DNA from: Cellulophaga omnivescoria
Lineage (GTDB): Bacteria > Bacteroidota > Bacteroidia > Flavobacteriales > Flavobacteriaceae
NCBI RefSeq assembly: GCF_001999725.1
Contig: NZ_MDDP01000002.1
Span: forward strand, 62,001-126,000
Reading direction: 5' to 3'
DNA: 64,000 nt
The notes beneath the pieces were generated by a model. The model was not told the origin of the DNA. It did not search any database and worked only from the letters and a program-made list of their open reading frames with translations. The stretch's first letter is position 1, and each line of letters starts with the position of its first letter. This document shows positions 9,401 to 18,256 of the stretch, piece by piece. The position numbers and the translations under genes were made by a program.

Positions 9401-10465
9401 ATGAAAAGCAACTCTGAGCATAAAATATACGACTGTATTATTATTGGTGGTGGACAAGCAGGTTTATCTGTTGGTTATTTTTTTAGAAGAACTAAATTAG
9501 AGTATCTTATTTTAGATGAACAAGATACCGTTGGTGGTGCTTGGTTAAAAACTTGGGACAGTTTAAAACTATTTTCGCCTGCTGCATACAGTTCTTTATC
9601 TGGTTGGCAAATGCCTAATACAGATGAAGAATACCCAACAAAAAGTGAATTTATTAATTACATTACTGCTTATAAAAAAAGATACAATTTTCCTGTAAAC
9701 TATAGTACAACTGTGCAACAGGTTGTTAAAGAACATAATTTATATAAAACAACTACAAACAAAGGTATTTTTTATAGCAAAACACTAGTAAGTGCTACGG
9801 GTACTGCTAAAAATCCTTTTATTCCAACATATCTAAAAGCAGACATTTTTAAAGGAGAGCAAATACATTCTGTAAATTATAAAAATGCTAGTAGTTTAAA
9901 AGATAAAAATGTTATTGTTGTTGGCGGCGGTAACTCTGGTGCTCAAATTTTAGCAGAGGTATCTAAAGTTGCTAAAACAAAATGGGTTACCTTAAAAGAA
10001 CCTATTTTTTTACCAAAGGAGATAGATGGTCGTTATTTGTTTAAACAGGCTACAGAAAGCTATGTTAATAACGACACTAAAAGCTATACCAAGAAAGTTT
10101 CATTAAGTGATATTGTACAAATTAAAACCGTACAAGAAGCCTTAAAAAGAGGTGTTTTTAAAGATTACAGGCCTTTTACATCCTTTTATGAAGATGGTGT
10201 TATTTGGGAAGACAACACGAAAGAACCTGTAGATGTAATTATTTGGTGTACTGGCTTTAAAGCTAATTTAGAACATTTGTCTGCATTGCAAATTACCAAA
10301 AACAGCAAAATAAACACAACAGGCACAAAAGCTACAGATATAAATGGCTTGTGGTTGGTTGGCTATGGCAATTGGACGGGTTTTGCCTCTGCTACTATTT
10401 ATGGCGTTGGAAAAACTGCTAAACAAACTGTAAAGGAGATTGTTGCTTATATTGGCGGTTTGTAA
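9401..10465 (+). CDS. Flavin-containing NAD(P)H-dependent monooxygenase, ArsO-like
   Basis: A 354-residue two-dinucleotide-binding flavoprotein. The FAD Rossmann motif GGGQAG is at about 16-21, followed by GGAWLKTWDSLKLFSP. The NAD(P)H motif GGGNSGAQ is near 175. The C-terminal segment LWLVGYGNWTGFASATIYGVG is typical of the short ArsO/CzcO-like monooxygenases. ArsO members sit in arsenic operons, but no ars genes are nearby, so the substrate is open. It stands alone with a strong terminator downstream. It could also be a generic Baeyer-Villiger-like or N-hydroxylating enzyme. Confidence 0.85.
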   Translation: MKSNSEHKIYDCIIIGGGQAGLSVGYFFRRTKLEYLILDEQDTVGGAWLKTWDSLKLFSPAAYSSLSGWQMPNTDEEYPTKSEFINYITAYKKRYNFPVNYSTTVQQVVKEHNLYKTTTNKGIFYSKTLVSATGTAKNPFIPTYLKADIFKGEQIHSVNYKNASSLKDKNVIVVGGGNSGAQILAEVSKVAKTKWVTLKEPIFLPKEIDGRYLFKQATESYVNNDTKSYTKKVSLSDIVQIKTVQEALKRGVFKDYRPFTSFYEDGVIWEDNTKEPVDVIIWCTGFKANLEHLSALQITKNSKINTTGTKATDINGLWLVGYGNWTGFASATIYGVGKTAKQTVKEIVAYIGGL

Positions 10466-10495
10466 GGATACTTTATTAAAATTACAAACGATATA

Positions 10496-10532
10496 AAAAG
10501 CCACAAGTTTATAAATAAACTTGTGGCTTTTT
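10496..10532 (+). terminator. Rho-independent terminator after the flavoprotein gene
   Basis: A 16-bp perfect stem (10496-10511 with 10516-10531) with loop TAAA, followed by further Ts. It isolates the flavoprotein gene from the propeller gene at 10654. Confidence 0.88.
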
Positions 10533-10653
10533 ACTTTTTATGACACGAATATATACTGATACAGGGCGAAAAAAAACTGAGTATTTCATCACTCTTAAAA
10601 ATTACATTACTTAGCATATATAACTACAATACAGAATTAAATTTTACATAAAA

Positions 10654-11907
10654 ATGAAAAATAGATATTTACTAACAACAATATGTACATTACTTATTAG
10701 TGCTTTTGCATTAGGGCAAACAATAAGCCTTGGTAGTGATGAGCCCGAAACAAACCAGTATAGTAATGACAAAATTGCTACATCTATTAAAGAGATCTTA
10801 AATACTACAAATAACAAGGATATTTTAGGTAATGAAAAAGTAGAAAAAGACCTTATTATTGTTTTAAAAAACGATGGAGAAATAACGTCTTATGATTTAG
10901 AAAGTTTGGACCAAAAATGGAATATTAAGTTTACAGATAGCTCTTACAATAAAATGAGGAATCAGTTTAAAATTGAAAACTCTATTTTATATGCTACAAG
11001 CACACAAAAAGAAATTATTGCTGCTAATGTAAATGATGGCAGTCTGTATTGGAAAACAGAAATTGGTATGCACTCTGGCGTAGATAAAAGGTATGAAATT
11101 AGTGGTCAGCATTTACCAATACAAGGAAATTTAATTTTTTTAGCATCTAACAACAAACAACTATACGCTTTTAACAAATATACAGGAGACAAAGTATGGA
11201 ACTACAAGCTACAGTTTCCGTATAATAACTATACGCCTGTTTTAAACAAAGATAACCTTGTAATATCTAACGCGCCTTATGTGTACTCTTTTAAATCGCA
11301 AACAGGACAAGCAATTTGGCAAAGAGGTTTTGGTAAAACCCCTATGTATTCTTTAATGCAGATTGATGATAAAAAAGCTTACGTAGCTAACGAATATAAT
11401 AAAGTATATGCTTTAAATATTGATGATCTAGCATCTATAGCTTGGGAATACGAAACCGAACATACATATGCAAATATAGACAGCAACACTATACTAGACG
11501 AAGGAACTTATTATTTTGCATCTGAAACAGATAATGATACCTTAGATGTTATTGCTTTAAATAGTGATAACGGAGAATTACTATGGAAAACTAGTTTAAA
11601 CATTGATGGTGATGATGTTAGGTACTTTAGCAAATACAACAATTATATTTATGGTTTTACAAAGGCTGATACTAATGCATTTTTTATGCTAAACGCTGCA
11701 GATGGTAAGCAGTTAAAAATTAGTCAGCCTAAGGAGAAGATTTTATCTAATATTTTTATTTCTAATGGCGAACTAACGTTTTTAACAAAAAACTATTTTG
11801 TAACCTACAACCTTAAAACAAAAAAGTACGCTTACAAAGACATTAAACTAGAATATGAGGTTAATGATGCTTTTAATTTATATTTTGAAATAGTAAAAGC
11901 AAACTAG
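10654..11907 (+). CDS. Secreted PQQ-like beta-propeller repeat protein
   Basis: The 417-residue product has a Sec signal peptide (hydrophobic ~7-20, ending in ALGQ). The body consists of repeated blades of the PQQ/outer-membrane-assembly type, seen as YDLESLDQKWNIKF, NDGSLYWKTEIG, YTGDKVWNYKL, QTGQAIWQRGF and NGELLWKTSL. Each carries the G-x-x-x-W signature. No cofactor or catalytic residues are evident, so it is probably a periplasmic scaffold or binding protein rather than a dehydrogenase. A 79-residue membrane protein follows 28 bases later and is probably co-transcribed. Confidence 0.85.
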   Translation: MKNRYLLTTICTLLISAFALGQTISLGSDEPETNQYSNDKIATSIKEILNTTNNKDILGNEKVEKDLIIVLKNDGEITSYDLESLDQKWNIKFTDSSYNKMRNQFKIENSILYATSTQKEIIAANVNDGSLYWKTEIGMHSGVDKRYEISGQHLPIQGNLIFLASNNKQLYAFNKYTGDKVWNYKLQFPYNNYTPVLNKDNLVISNAPYVYSFKSQTGQAIWQRGFGKTPMYSLMQIDDKKAYVANEYNKVYALNIDDLASIAWEYETEHTYANIDSNTILDEGTYYFASETDNDTLDVIALNSDNGELLWKTSLNIDGDDVRYFSKYNNYIYGFTKADTNAFFMLNAADGKQLKISQPKEKILSNIFISNGELTFLTKNYFVTYNLKTKKYAYKDIKLEYEVNDAFNLYFEIVKAN

Positions 11908-11935
11908 CCGTTATACTACATAAGTATATATAAAA

Positions 11936-12175
11936 ATGAAAAAAGCCTATAAAGTATTTTTAGTATTAAGTTTACTCTTATTAATACCATTTCTTATCTC
12001 TTTTTTTCCTTCATCACCAACAGCTAGTACTTATACTCACAGAGATCCGTCTGGTTTTGGTAGTGGGTATGAATCTGCTATAATTGATTTTATTAAGGAT
12101 GTTGTAAGAGTTGTATTTGGCTTATTTGCTACTATAACAGTAATGTTAAAACTAGCCTTATCTCCAGATAAATAA
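11936..12175 (+). CDS. Small membrane protein of unknown function
   Basis: A 79-residue protein with a hydrophobic N-terminal segment (~4-26) and a second one near the C-terminus (~50-72), separated by a polar Ser/Gly-rich loop (SPTASTYTHRDPSGFGSG). It may be a two-helix inner-membrane protein or have a cleaved signal sequence. It follows the propeller gene closely on the same strand; nothing else indicates a function. The ATG follows an A-rich tract typical of this genome's starts. Confidence 0.65.
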   Translation: MKKAYKVFLVLSLLLLIPFLISFFPSSPTASTYTHRDPSGFGSGYESAIIDFIKDVVRVVFGLFATITVMLKLALSPDK

Positions 12176-12272
12176 TCTTTTATATTAGAGTTTTAAATGT
12201 AAGCAAGTTTTAAAAGATAATACTAGTAGTAACAGTGACTTATTTTGTCTTTATCTATTTTATAAAGACCCG

Positions 12273-13040
12273 TTAATCCTTTGCATTAAAACAAGACTTA
12301 AGCATCTGGTATAAATCTGGATGCTTTTTTTTCATTATTTCTGGTTTTTCAAAAAAATATTCTGAAGCTACTGCTAAAAACTCAGCTTCATTTGTACCAC
12401 CATAATTTCTAATATCTGATTTGTTATCATTAATATCTTCCATCTTTTTATGTATGGTTTTTAACCAAGGAATTACATAAGGCTCCTTAAGCAAACGTTC
12501 TGGTATACCGTCTATTACACCGTCTTGCTTATCTATTAAATGTATAAATTCATGTATTCCTGTATTGTGAATGCGAGACTTATTTTTAAACCCATTGTGT
12601 AGTGCTTTTCTAGATAAAAGCATCTGATTTTTAAACTGTCCGTTACCCACCATACCTGCAATATTCCTGTCCTTATCTTTTTTAGCAAAACTTAGGTCTT
12701 CATTAAAATGCTCTGGATATACAAGTACTGTACTTAAATGTTTGTAATGCCACTCACTAAAATTAAATACCGGAATTACTGCACTAGATGCAATTAAAAC
12801 TTTATCTATATCCTCTAGGTTAAAACCAACACTTTCTATATGCACTTCGCTTAAAAATAGCATTATTCGTTTTTGAAATCTTTGTTGCTCTGCTACAGAA
12901 AGCTTTTTATAAAACCTTACATTAGAAACCAACAACGTGTGCCATTTAGGAGGAAAAATTTCTACTTTTTTATTTCTAGTAATTACAAATGCATAAATAG
13001 CAAAAGCTATTAAAAGGGTAAATCCTATGGTATAAAACAT
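12273..13040 (-). CDS. mtfA: MtfA-type zinc-dependent peptidase (M90)
   Basis: A 255-residue protein with one N-terminal membrane helix (~4-22) and a zincin core. The metal motif HEFIH lies at residues 163-167, within GIHEFIHLIDKQDG, and the third ligand region is NEAEFLAVASEYFFEKP further on. This matches MtfA of Escherichia coli, which binds the glucose repressor Mlc, except that the membrane anchor is characteristic of Bacteroidota homologues. The natural substrate here is unknown. A terminator at 13097-13121 separates it from the SDR gene upstream. Confidence 0.88.
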   Translation of the reverse strand: MFYTIGFTLLIAFAIYAFVITRNKKVEIFPPKWHTLLVSNVRFYKKLSVAEQQRFQKRIMLFLSEVHIESVGFNLEDIDKVLIASSAVIPVFNFSEWHYKHLSTVLVYPEHFNEDLSFAKKDKDRNIAGMVGNGQFKNQMLLSRKALHNGFKNKSRIHNTGIHEFIHLIDKQDGVIDGIPERLLKEPYVIPWLKTIHKKMEDINDNKSDIRNYGGTNEAEFLAVASEYFFEKPEIMKKKHPDLYQMLKSCFNAKD

Positions 13041-13096
13041 ATAGTGGCAATCTAAAAATTAAAACGGGATCTAAACTAAAAAATAGCTAAAAAGAA

Positions 13097-13121
13097 AAAC
13101 CCCGTTTAAGTTACGGGGTTT
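13097..13121 (-). terminator. Rho-independent terminator after the SDR gene
   Basis: A 9-bp GC-rich stem (AAACCCCGT at 13097-13105 with its complement at 13113-13121) and 7-base loop. An A run to its left becomes the U tract on the minus strand. Confidence 0.82.
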
Positions 13122-13149
13122 AAATTTAAAAAAGTTTTTTACATAAAAA

Positions 13150-13863
13150 TTATTTTTTTGCAGAAGGCGGAACAGCTGGTCTTACTTCAACTTTACTTGG
13201 TAAAGTTCTTGGATTCATTTGTATTAAATCTACTACCATTTGCCCTATATCTTCTGGCTGTATTTTCCAAGCATCTGCATCTGTAGGTGTGTGTCCGTTA
13301 AAATACGTGGCTACAGAGCCTGGCATAATAGTAGTTACTTTGATATCATACGGTCTTAGGTCTAACATAATAGCTTGTGAAAAACCTACCACAGCAAATT
13401 TACTAGCGTTATAAGCTGCTCCTTTTTCAAAATAATTAGTACCAGCCAAACTAGCTATAGTAATAATGTAACCTTTGGACTTTTTAAGGGCAGGTATTGC
13501 AGACTTTACGGTATTAAAAACTCCTGTTACATTTATATCTATAACGGCATTCCAATCCTCTGCACTCATTTCATCAACAGGAGAAAATCTTCCTACGCCT
13601 GCGTTAGCCACGCAATAATCTAATTGTCCCCACTTGTCTACAACTTGTTGTATAGCATTTTCTTCGTCTGCTAGGTTTCTTACATCAGATTTAATTACTA
13701 AAACCTCTGCATCCCCAATAGTTTTTAAGTGTTTTTCTGCCTCATCTAAATCGTTCTGTGTTCTTGCAGTTATAGCTACATTAACTCCTTGTTTTAGCAA
13801 TGCCTCTGCTATTCCTAATCCTATTCCCTTAGATCCGCCTGTTATGTATGCAGTTTTTTTCAT
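13150..13863 (-). CDS. Short-chain dehydrogenase/reductase (SDR)
   Basis: A 237-residue classical SDR. The NAD(P)-binding motif TGGSKGIG is at 8-15, NAG at about 88-90, and the catalytic Ser and YNASK motif lie near 140-157. A short C-terminal extension, rich in Pro and Lys, reads RPAVPPSAKK. Family members reduce or oxidise carbonyls and alcohols; the substrate cannot be assigned. It is followed by a good terminator and preceded by the propeller-Dabb gene, 46 bases upstream on the same strand, so it may be the last gene of that unit. Confidence 0.92.
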   Translation of the reverse strand: MKKTAYITGGSKGIGLGIAEALLKQGVNVAITARTQNDLDEAEKHLKTIGDAEVLVIKSDVRNLADEENAIQQVVDKWGQLDYCVANAGVGRFSPVDEMSAEDWNAVIDINVTGVFNTVKSAIPALKKSKGYIITIASLAGTNYFEKGAAYNASKFAVVGFSQAIMLDLRPYDIKVTTIMPGSVATYFNGHTPTDADAWKIQPEDIGQMVVDLIQMNPRTLPSKVEVRPAVPPSAKK

Positions 13864-13909
13864 TTTATATTATTTATAATTATTTCTAAAATTAATAAGA
13901 AATTCTGTT

Positions 13910-15436
13910 TTATTCTGTGGTATAATAATCCATAACAAAAACATCATCTATTAGCGAACCTATATTTTTTATAAGTGCTAAATGTTCTTTGTGAACTAAA
14001 TATACCTCTAGTGCTTTTTCATCTTTAAAAGTAAGCATAAAACTATGAGTAAACCCTTTACTTTTTCCTTCTTTACTATTGTTAATTCCCCATTCAAAAT
14101 CTATAATCTCAGGAATTTTATTTTTTAACGCTATAAAATCTTCTACTGCCCTATTCACCTCTTTTGGTGTAGCCGCATCTTTGTATTTTAAATTTACAAC
14201 GTGCCTAAGCTTTTTGTTATTTTTTGGATTAAAATTTACTTTATAGGCAAACATCTTTTTTACTTTTGGATCTACAGAACCAGATAGAAAAAAGAAATTC
14301 TCTTTAATTTTTATTGATGTTAAACCGTAATAAATAGGGTAGTTAGTATTTAACACGCCAGAAGGTTTTAATACGCCATTTGCGTTTAATTTACATAATT
14401 GTATGCTATTATCATCTCGTGTACCTATTGCTACTAATGCTTCAGAATCATCATTTTTTAATATTTCAATACGTGTTTGTCCTGCTAATTTTGTGGCAGC
14501 ATTGTTAACTAAAACAGAATGAGGAATAAGTTCTCCTGCCTCATTAACCTTAAAAACGCTTACACCATCGCCATGAAAAACAAAATCTTTCTTTTTAATA
14601 AAATTACTTCTTTTATAGTATTTATGATGTCTATGCCCTACAACAATATAATGGTTACCTCCTAAAGTAACTCCGTTTACAGGGTATGCACCTGTTAAGT
14701 AACGGTTGGTGGTATTGTCTGCAATGTTATTTATATTTTTAAATGTGCCATTATTAAAAACCTCAAAACTACTAATGCCATTGTCTTGAAAACCACCTGT
14801 AATAAGATACGTTTTGCCATTTATTTTATGCGAATACATACCAATTATACCGTCTGTATGTATAAGATCATCATCTACAAGCGATTGTATATGACTAAGT
14901 TTTCCGTTGTTATGTATTTTAAAACAACTTAAACCAGGTGTGCTCTCTAGCCCACCAACAAAAAGGTAAAAATTGTTTTTTATAGGAATAACTTTAAGGG
15001 TAATAACTGTACCTAAATATGTTTCTGGTGTATCGTTTAATACAAATACTCTTTGTAAACTTCCAGTATCCTCTATACTATAAACCTCTACACTATTGCC
15101 TCCTTTGTTACCTACAAATAAATAATCTGTTCCTTTAATGTTATAGGCTACCAAACCTCTTGCTGGTCCTTTTTTGTTCTGCAACTCATAAGCACCAACT
15201 GGTGTTAATTCTCCGGTAGCGTTTAGTTTAAATACATTTATAAATGCACCATCTCCTCCAGAGAACACGTAATTAACCCCGTTTTTCTTATAAGTAGTGG
15301 CTGTTACTGTGTTGTACTTAGTTGTTTTATAATCTGTTTGTTCTAAAATGGCTTGGTTATTATTTACTAGTTGTGCGTTACTTAAAAAAAAGCAGCAACT
15401 AACTATAAGACAAAATATACTTTTAATCCAATTCAT
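13910..15436 (-). CDS. Secreted beta-propeller protein with C-terminal Dabb domain
   Basis: A 508-residue protein with a Sec signal peptide (cleavage near SNAQ, ~22). Residues ~30-395 form a propeller of lactonase/YncE type, with repeated blades such as GGDGAFINVFKLNATGELTPVG and KGGNSVEVYSIEDTGSLQRV. The last ~105 residues are a Dabb (stress-responsive dimeric alpha/beta barrel) domain: LRHVVNLKYKDAATPKEV, then the GFTHSFMLTFKDEKALEVYLVH core. Dabb domains are usually cytoplasmic single-domain proteins, so fusion to a secreted propeller is unusual. The start is one base after the stop of the HbpS-like gene, implying co-translation and joint function outside the cytoplasm. Confidence 0.82.
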   Translation of the reverse strand: MNWIKSIFCLIVSCCFFLSNAQLVNNNQAILEQTDYKTTKYNTVTATTYKKNGVNYVFSGGDGAFINVFKLNATGELTPVGAYELQNKKGPARGLVAYNIKGTDYLFVGNKGGNSVEVYSIEDTGSLQRVFVLNDTPETYLGTVITLKVIPIKNNFYLFVGGLESTPGLSCFKIHNNGKLSHIQSLVDDDLIHTDGIIGMYSHKINGKTYLITGGFQDNGISSFEVFNNGTFKNINNIADNTTNRYLTGAYPVNGVTLGGNHYIVVGHRHHKYYKRSNFIKKKDFVFHGDGVSVFKVNEAGELIPHSVLVNNAATKLAGQTRIEILKNDDSEALVAIGTRDDNSIQLCKLNANGVLKPSGVLNTNYPIYYGLTSIKIKENFFFLSGSVDPKVKKMFAYKVNFNPKNNKKLRHVVNLKYKDAATPKEVNRAVEDFIALKNKIPEIIDFEWGINNSKEGKSKGFTHSFMLTFKDEKALEVYLVHKEHLALIKNIGSLIDDVFVMDYYTTE

Positions 15437-15437
15437 T

Positions 15438-15968
15438 TTATTTTCTTTTTTTCTCTGTTAATATAGATTTTGCTCCGTAAGTCGCTATTTTGTGGTCTTC
15501 TTCTATTGTACCACCACTTACTCCTATGGCTCCTATTATTTTTCCTTCATTGTTTTTTATAGGGACTCCTCCTGGAAAACTTACTAACCCATTATTAGAG
15601 AGTTCTATATTGTAAATAATACCACCTGGCTGGGTAAGCTTACCTAAATCTCCTGTAGCAATATTAAAATAACGAGAAGTTTTTGCCTTTTTTATAGCTA
15701 CATCTATACTACCCAAAAAGGAATCGTCCATACGTATAAAAGCTTTTAAATTTGCTCCTGCATCTACCACAGCAATATTTACCAAAACTCCCATACTTTC
15801 TGCTTTATTTTTTGAAGCTAAAACAGCACTTAAAGCATCTTTATCTGTTATGTTTTGCGCTACTAAAACAGTTGAACTAAAAATTAGGAGTACTAATAAA
15901 AGTCTACTGTGTTTTAAAGTTTTTCCTTTTGGTTTAGAGGCAATTTTATGGTTATAAAAATTCATCAT
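15438..15968 (-). CDS. Exported HbpS/GlcG-family protein
   Basis: A 176-residue product with a signal peptide (basic N-terminus, hydrophobic LLLVLLIFSSTVLVAQ). The mature part is the HbpS/GlcG fold: ALSAVLASKNKAESMGVLV, then VVDAGANLKAFIRMDDSFLGSIDVA, then FPGGVPIKN and a glycine-rich IGAIGVSGGTIEED. HbpS-like proteins bind haem or small ligands; related domains act as corrinoid or adenosyl-transfer modules. Its stop is one base before the propeller-Dabb start. The first two codons are both ATG; either could be used. Confidence 0.88.
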   Translation of the reverse strand: MMNFYNHKIASKPKGKTLKHSRLLLVLLIFSSTVLVAQNITDKDALSAVLASKNKAESMGVLVNIAVVDAGANLKAFIRMDDSFLGSIDVAIKKAKTSRYFNIATGDLGKLTQPGGIIYNIELSNNGLVSFPGGVPIKNNEGKIIGAIGVSGGTIEEDHKIATYGAKSILTEKKRK

Positions 15969-16049
15969 TACTGGTTATTACATTTACATTACATGCAAAT
16001 CTCCAAAATGAAATTGAAAAAAAAGTTGAACAAGTTCAACTATAAAATA

Positions 16050-16628
16050 CTATTTTTTATTTTTTTTAATCTTACTTAAAAACTCGTGTCTAATACCAAG
16101 GTAACCTGCTATTTGTTTATCTGTTAGTTTTAAAGAAATATTTGGATATGTATTTATAAAATACAAATATCTTTCTTTAGCTGTTAGGGAATGGTTGCGT
16201 ATTAACCTTCTTTGCCATGATACAATTGCTTTTTGAAACATTATTTTAAAAAGCTTTTCTACAATTGGGAGTGAGCTGCACAATGCCTGCTTGTCTTCTC
16301 TACTAATTAACAACACCTTACTATCTTCTAAAGCTTGTATATTTAATTCTGATGGGGATTGATTCATAAAACTATCTATATCCATTAACCACCAGTCTTT
16401 TGCTGCAAAATACAACGTATTATCATTGCCATTTTTATCTAATGAAAACACTCTAAAGCAACCTTGTACTACAAAACCTTCAAACTTACAAATGCTACCC
16501 TGAGTTAATAAAAACTCTTTTTTCTTTATTTCTTTAGTTGTAAAGTAAGAGCATATTTGTTCTAGCTCTTTACTAGAAAGGTCTAAGTTTCGTTTTAAAT
16601 TATCTTTTAATAATTGGTAAGGCATCAT
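16050..16628 (-). CDS. Crp/Fnr-family transcriptional regulator
   Basis: A 192-residue regulator. A cyclic-nucleotide-binding-like beta roll occupies ~25-115 (KEFLLTQGSICKFEGFVVQGCFRVF), with a long dimerisation helix after it. A C-terminal HTH region includes LTDKQIAGYLGIRHEFLSKIKK. It lacks the full cAMP-binding arginine/serine signature, as is usual for the Bacteroidota subgroup. It starts 13 bases after the photolyase-related gene at 16642 and is probably the last gene of the light-related operon. The ligand is unknown. Start is one of two adjacent ATGs. Confidence 0.9.
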   Translation of the reverse strand: MMPYQLLKDNLKRNLDLSSKELEQICSYFTTKEIKKKEFLLTQGSICKFEGFVVQGCFRVFSLDKNGNDNTLYFAAKDWWLMDIDSFMNQSPSELNIQALEDSKVLLISREDKQALCSSLPIVEKLFKIMFQKAIVSWQRRLIRNHSLTAKERYLYFINTYPNISLKLTDKQIAGYLGIRHEFLSKIKKNKK

Positions 16629-16641
16629 TTTAAAAAATAAG

Positions 16642-18126
16642 TTAATCTAATGTAGCTAAATACTCTTCTGCATTAGTTAAGTGAGTTTGTTGCTTTTCTT
16701 TATCCATTTTATCGTACATACGCACTAACATTCCTAACCTTGGGTTAGACAAGAAAAAATCTCTTTGTGTATGCATAAACCTCCAAAAGAGTCCGTCCCA
16801 AACGTCTTGCCACTCTCCTTTTTTGTAATTACTCATTTTCATTAAATAATTACTACCACTTATGTAGGGTTTAGTTGCCATTAAACCGCCATCTGCAAAC
16901 TGACTCATACCATACACATTGGGTACCATTACCCAGTCATAAGAATCTATAAACAATTCCATAAACCATTGGTATACCTCATCCGGATGAAACTCGCATA
17001 ACAACATAAAATTACTTAGCACCATTAAACGTTCTATATGGTGGCAATAACCGGTTTGCAATAATTTTTTTATAGTTTGGTCTATTGGTGGTATACCTGT
17101 TGTTCCGTTATAAAAAGATGCCGGTATTTTACGTTTAAACCTCCAATAGTTAGTAGTGCGCTCCTCTGTTCCTTTAGCAATATACATACCTCTAATAAAC
17201 TCTCGCCAACCTATAATTTGGCGTACAAAACCTTCTGTAGAGTTTATGGGTACATTATTAGTTTTAGCATAGTCTAGTGCTTTGTCTATAATGTCTTTTG
17301 GTGTAATTAACCCCACATTTAACATTGGTGTTAATACACTGTGGTTTAATATAGAGTTTTCTGCAACAATGGCATCTTCATACACACCAAACTCCATAAA
17401 TCGTTGGTCAAAAAATTGTTGCAACCAATCTTCAGTTTCTTTAAAACTTGTTGGATATAGACGCTGTTCTGTTAACTTTCCTAAGTTGTCTGCAAAATTT
17501 TTATTTACATACTCTTCTGCTTCTTTATAATACTCATCTACATCTGGAAACTGAATTGCCGGTGGTGTTTTTTTAGCCGGATATTTTTTACGATTCTCCG
17601 AATCATATGTCCACTTACCACCTTCTGGCTCTCCGTTTTCATCAATAAGAACATCTAATTTTTTACGCTGCTCTTTGTAAAAAGTAGTTTGGTGGTATTT
17701 TTTTTTGTCTGCTGTAAAAAACGATTCTAAATCATCTTCTGTATTTATAAATAAAGGCGAAGTGTGTACTGTGGTTTTTATTCCTGCTTTTTCTGCACTT
17801 TCTTCAATTCGTTTTTTTAACCAATTATCTGTTGGATCTATATAATTTATATGCTCAACATTATTCTTTTTTAACGCTTGTATAAATATTCTAATATCAG
17901 ATTTTTTATCTGTTGATGCAATGTAATTAACTTCACTATTATGTTCATCAATTAAAAAATCGCTATACCTCATCATAGTTGCTCTATGAAAAGCAATTTT
18001 TTGCTTGTGAAAAGAGTACTGTTTAAAAAATAAATACTCTTCTATTAAATAAATGGTTTCCCCATTACCTAACATAGGAGATTTTTTAAATAATTGATGC
18101 GGAAAAACTATACTTATACTTTTCAT
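16642..18126 (-). CDS. Photolyase-related (PhrB/FeS-BCP-like) protein lacking the Fe-S cysteines
   Basis: A 494-residue member of the prokaryotic (6-4) photolyase/CryPro family (DPRP). N-terminal antenna-type domain at ~1-150 ([10 protein letters not shown]), then the helical FAD domain with [26 protein letters not shown] (~362-376), [11 protein letters not shown] and [14 protein letters not shown]. Experimentally studied members bind a [4Fe-4S] cluster through four cysteines, three of them after the ISG..Y..RMS motif. Here that segment (residues 433-445) has Lys, Gly, Glu and Trp instead. The whole protein contains only two Cys (361 and 377), so the cluster cannot form. DNA repair or signalling is possible. 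The ATG overlaps the stop of the DUF2256 gene. Confidence 0.9.
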   Translation of the reverse strand: MKSISIVFPHQLFKKSPMLGNGETIYLIEEYLFFKQYSFHKQKIAFHRATMMRYSDFLIDEHNSEVNYIASTDKKSDIRIFIQALKKNNVEHINYIDPTDNWLKKRIEESAEKAGIKTTVHTSPLFINTEDDLESFFTADKKKYHQTTFYKEQRKKLDVLIDENGEPEGGKWTYDSENRKKYPAKKTPPAIQFPDVDEYYKEAEEYVNKNFADNLGKLTEQRLYPTSFKETEDWLQQFFDQRFMEFGVYEDAIVAENSILNHSVLTPMLNVGLITPKDIIDKALDYAKTNNVPINSTEGFVRQIIGWREFIRGMYIAKGTEERTTNYWRFKRKIPASFYNGTTGIPPIDQTIKKLLQTGYCHHIERLMVLSNFMLLCEFHPDEVYQWFMELFIDSYDWVMVPNVYGMSQFADGGLMATKPYISGSNYLMKMSNYKKGEWQDVWDGLFWRFMHTQRDFFLSNPRLGMLVRMYDKMDKEKQQTHLTNAEEYLATLD

Positions 18127-18251
18127 TTATTTCTTTTACAACGTTGACTGCAATACTTAACCTCTTCCCAATTTTTCTCCCACTTTTTACGCCAAGTAAA
18201 TGGACGTTCACAAACAATACATATTTTTTGTGGCAGATGCTGCTTTTTCAT
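18123..18251 (-). CDS. DUF2256 small zinc-ribbon-like protein
   Basis: A 42-residue ORF read directly from the minus strand: start ATG at 18249-18251, stop TGA at 18123-18125. It contains [14 protein letters not shown] and, nearer the end, YCSQRC, so two CxxC/CxxxC pairs with conserved aromatic and basic residues, the DUF2256 signature. It is a candidate zinc-binding micro-protein. Its stop overlaps the next ATG (ATGA), and it begins five bases after the stop of the photolyase at 18257. DUF2256 genes are often found beside photolyase-family genes; a role in that pathway is inference. Confidence 0.9.
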   Translation of the reverse strand: MKKQHLPQKICIVCERPFTWRKKWEKNWEEVKYCSQRCKRNK

Positions 18252-18256
18252 TTTTA

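Noticed and set aside
12247-12269. Hairpin GTCTTTAT...ATAAAGAC between convergent genes as a terminator
   Set aside because: The stem is AT-rich and no T or A tract follows on either strand.
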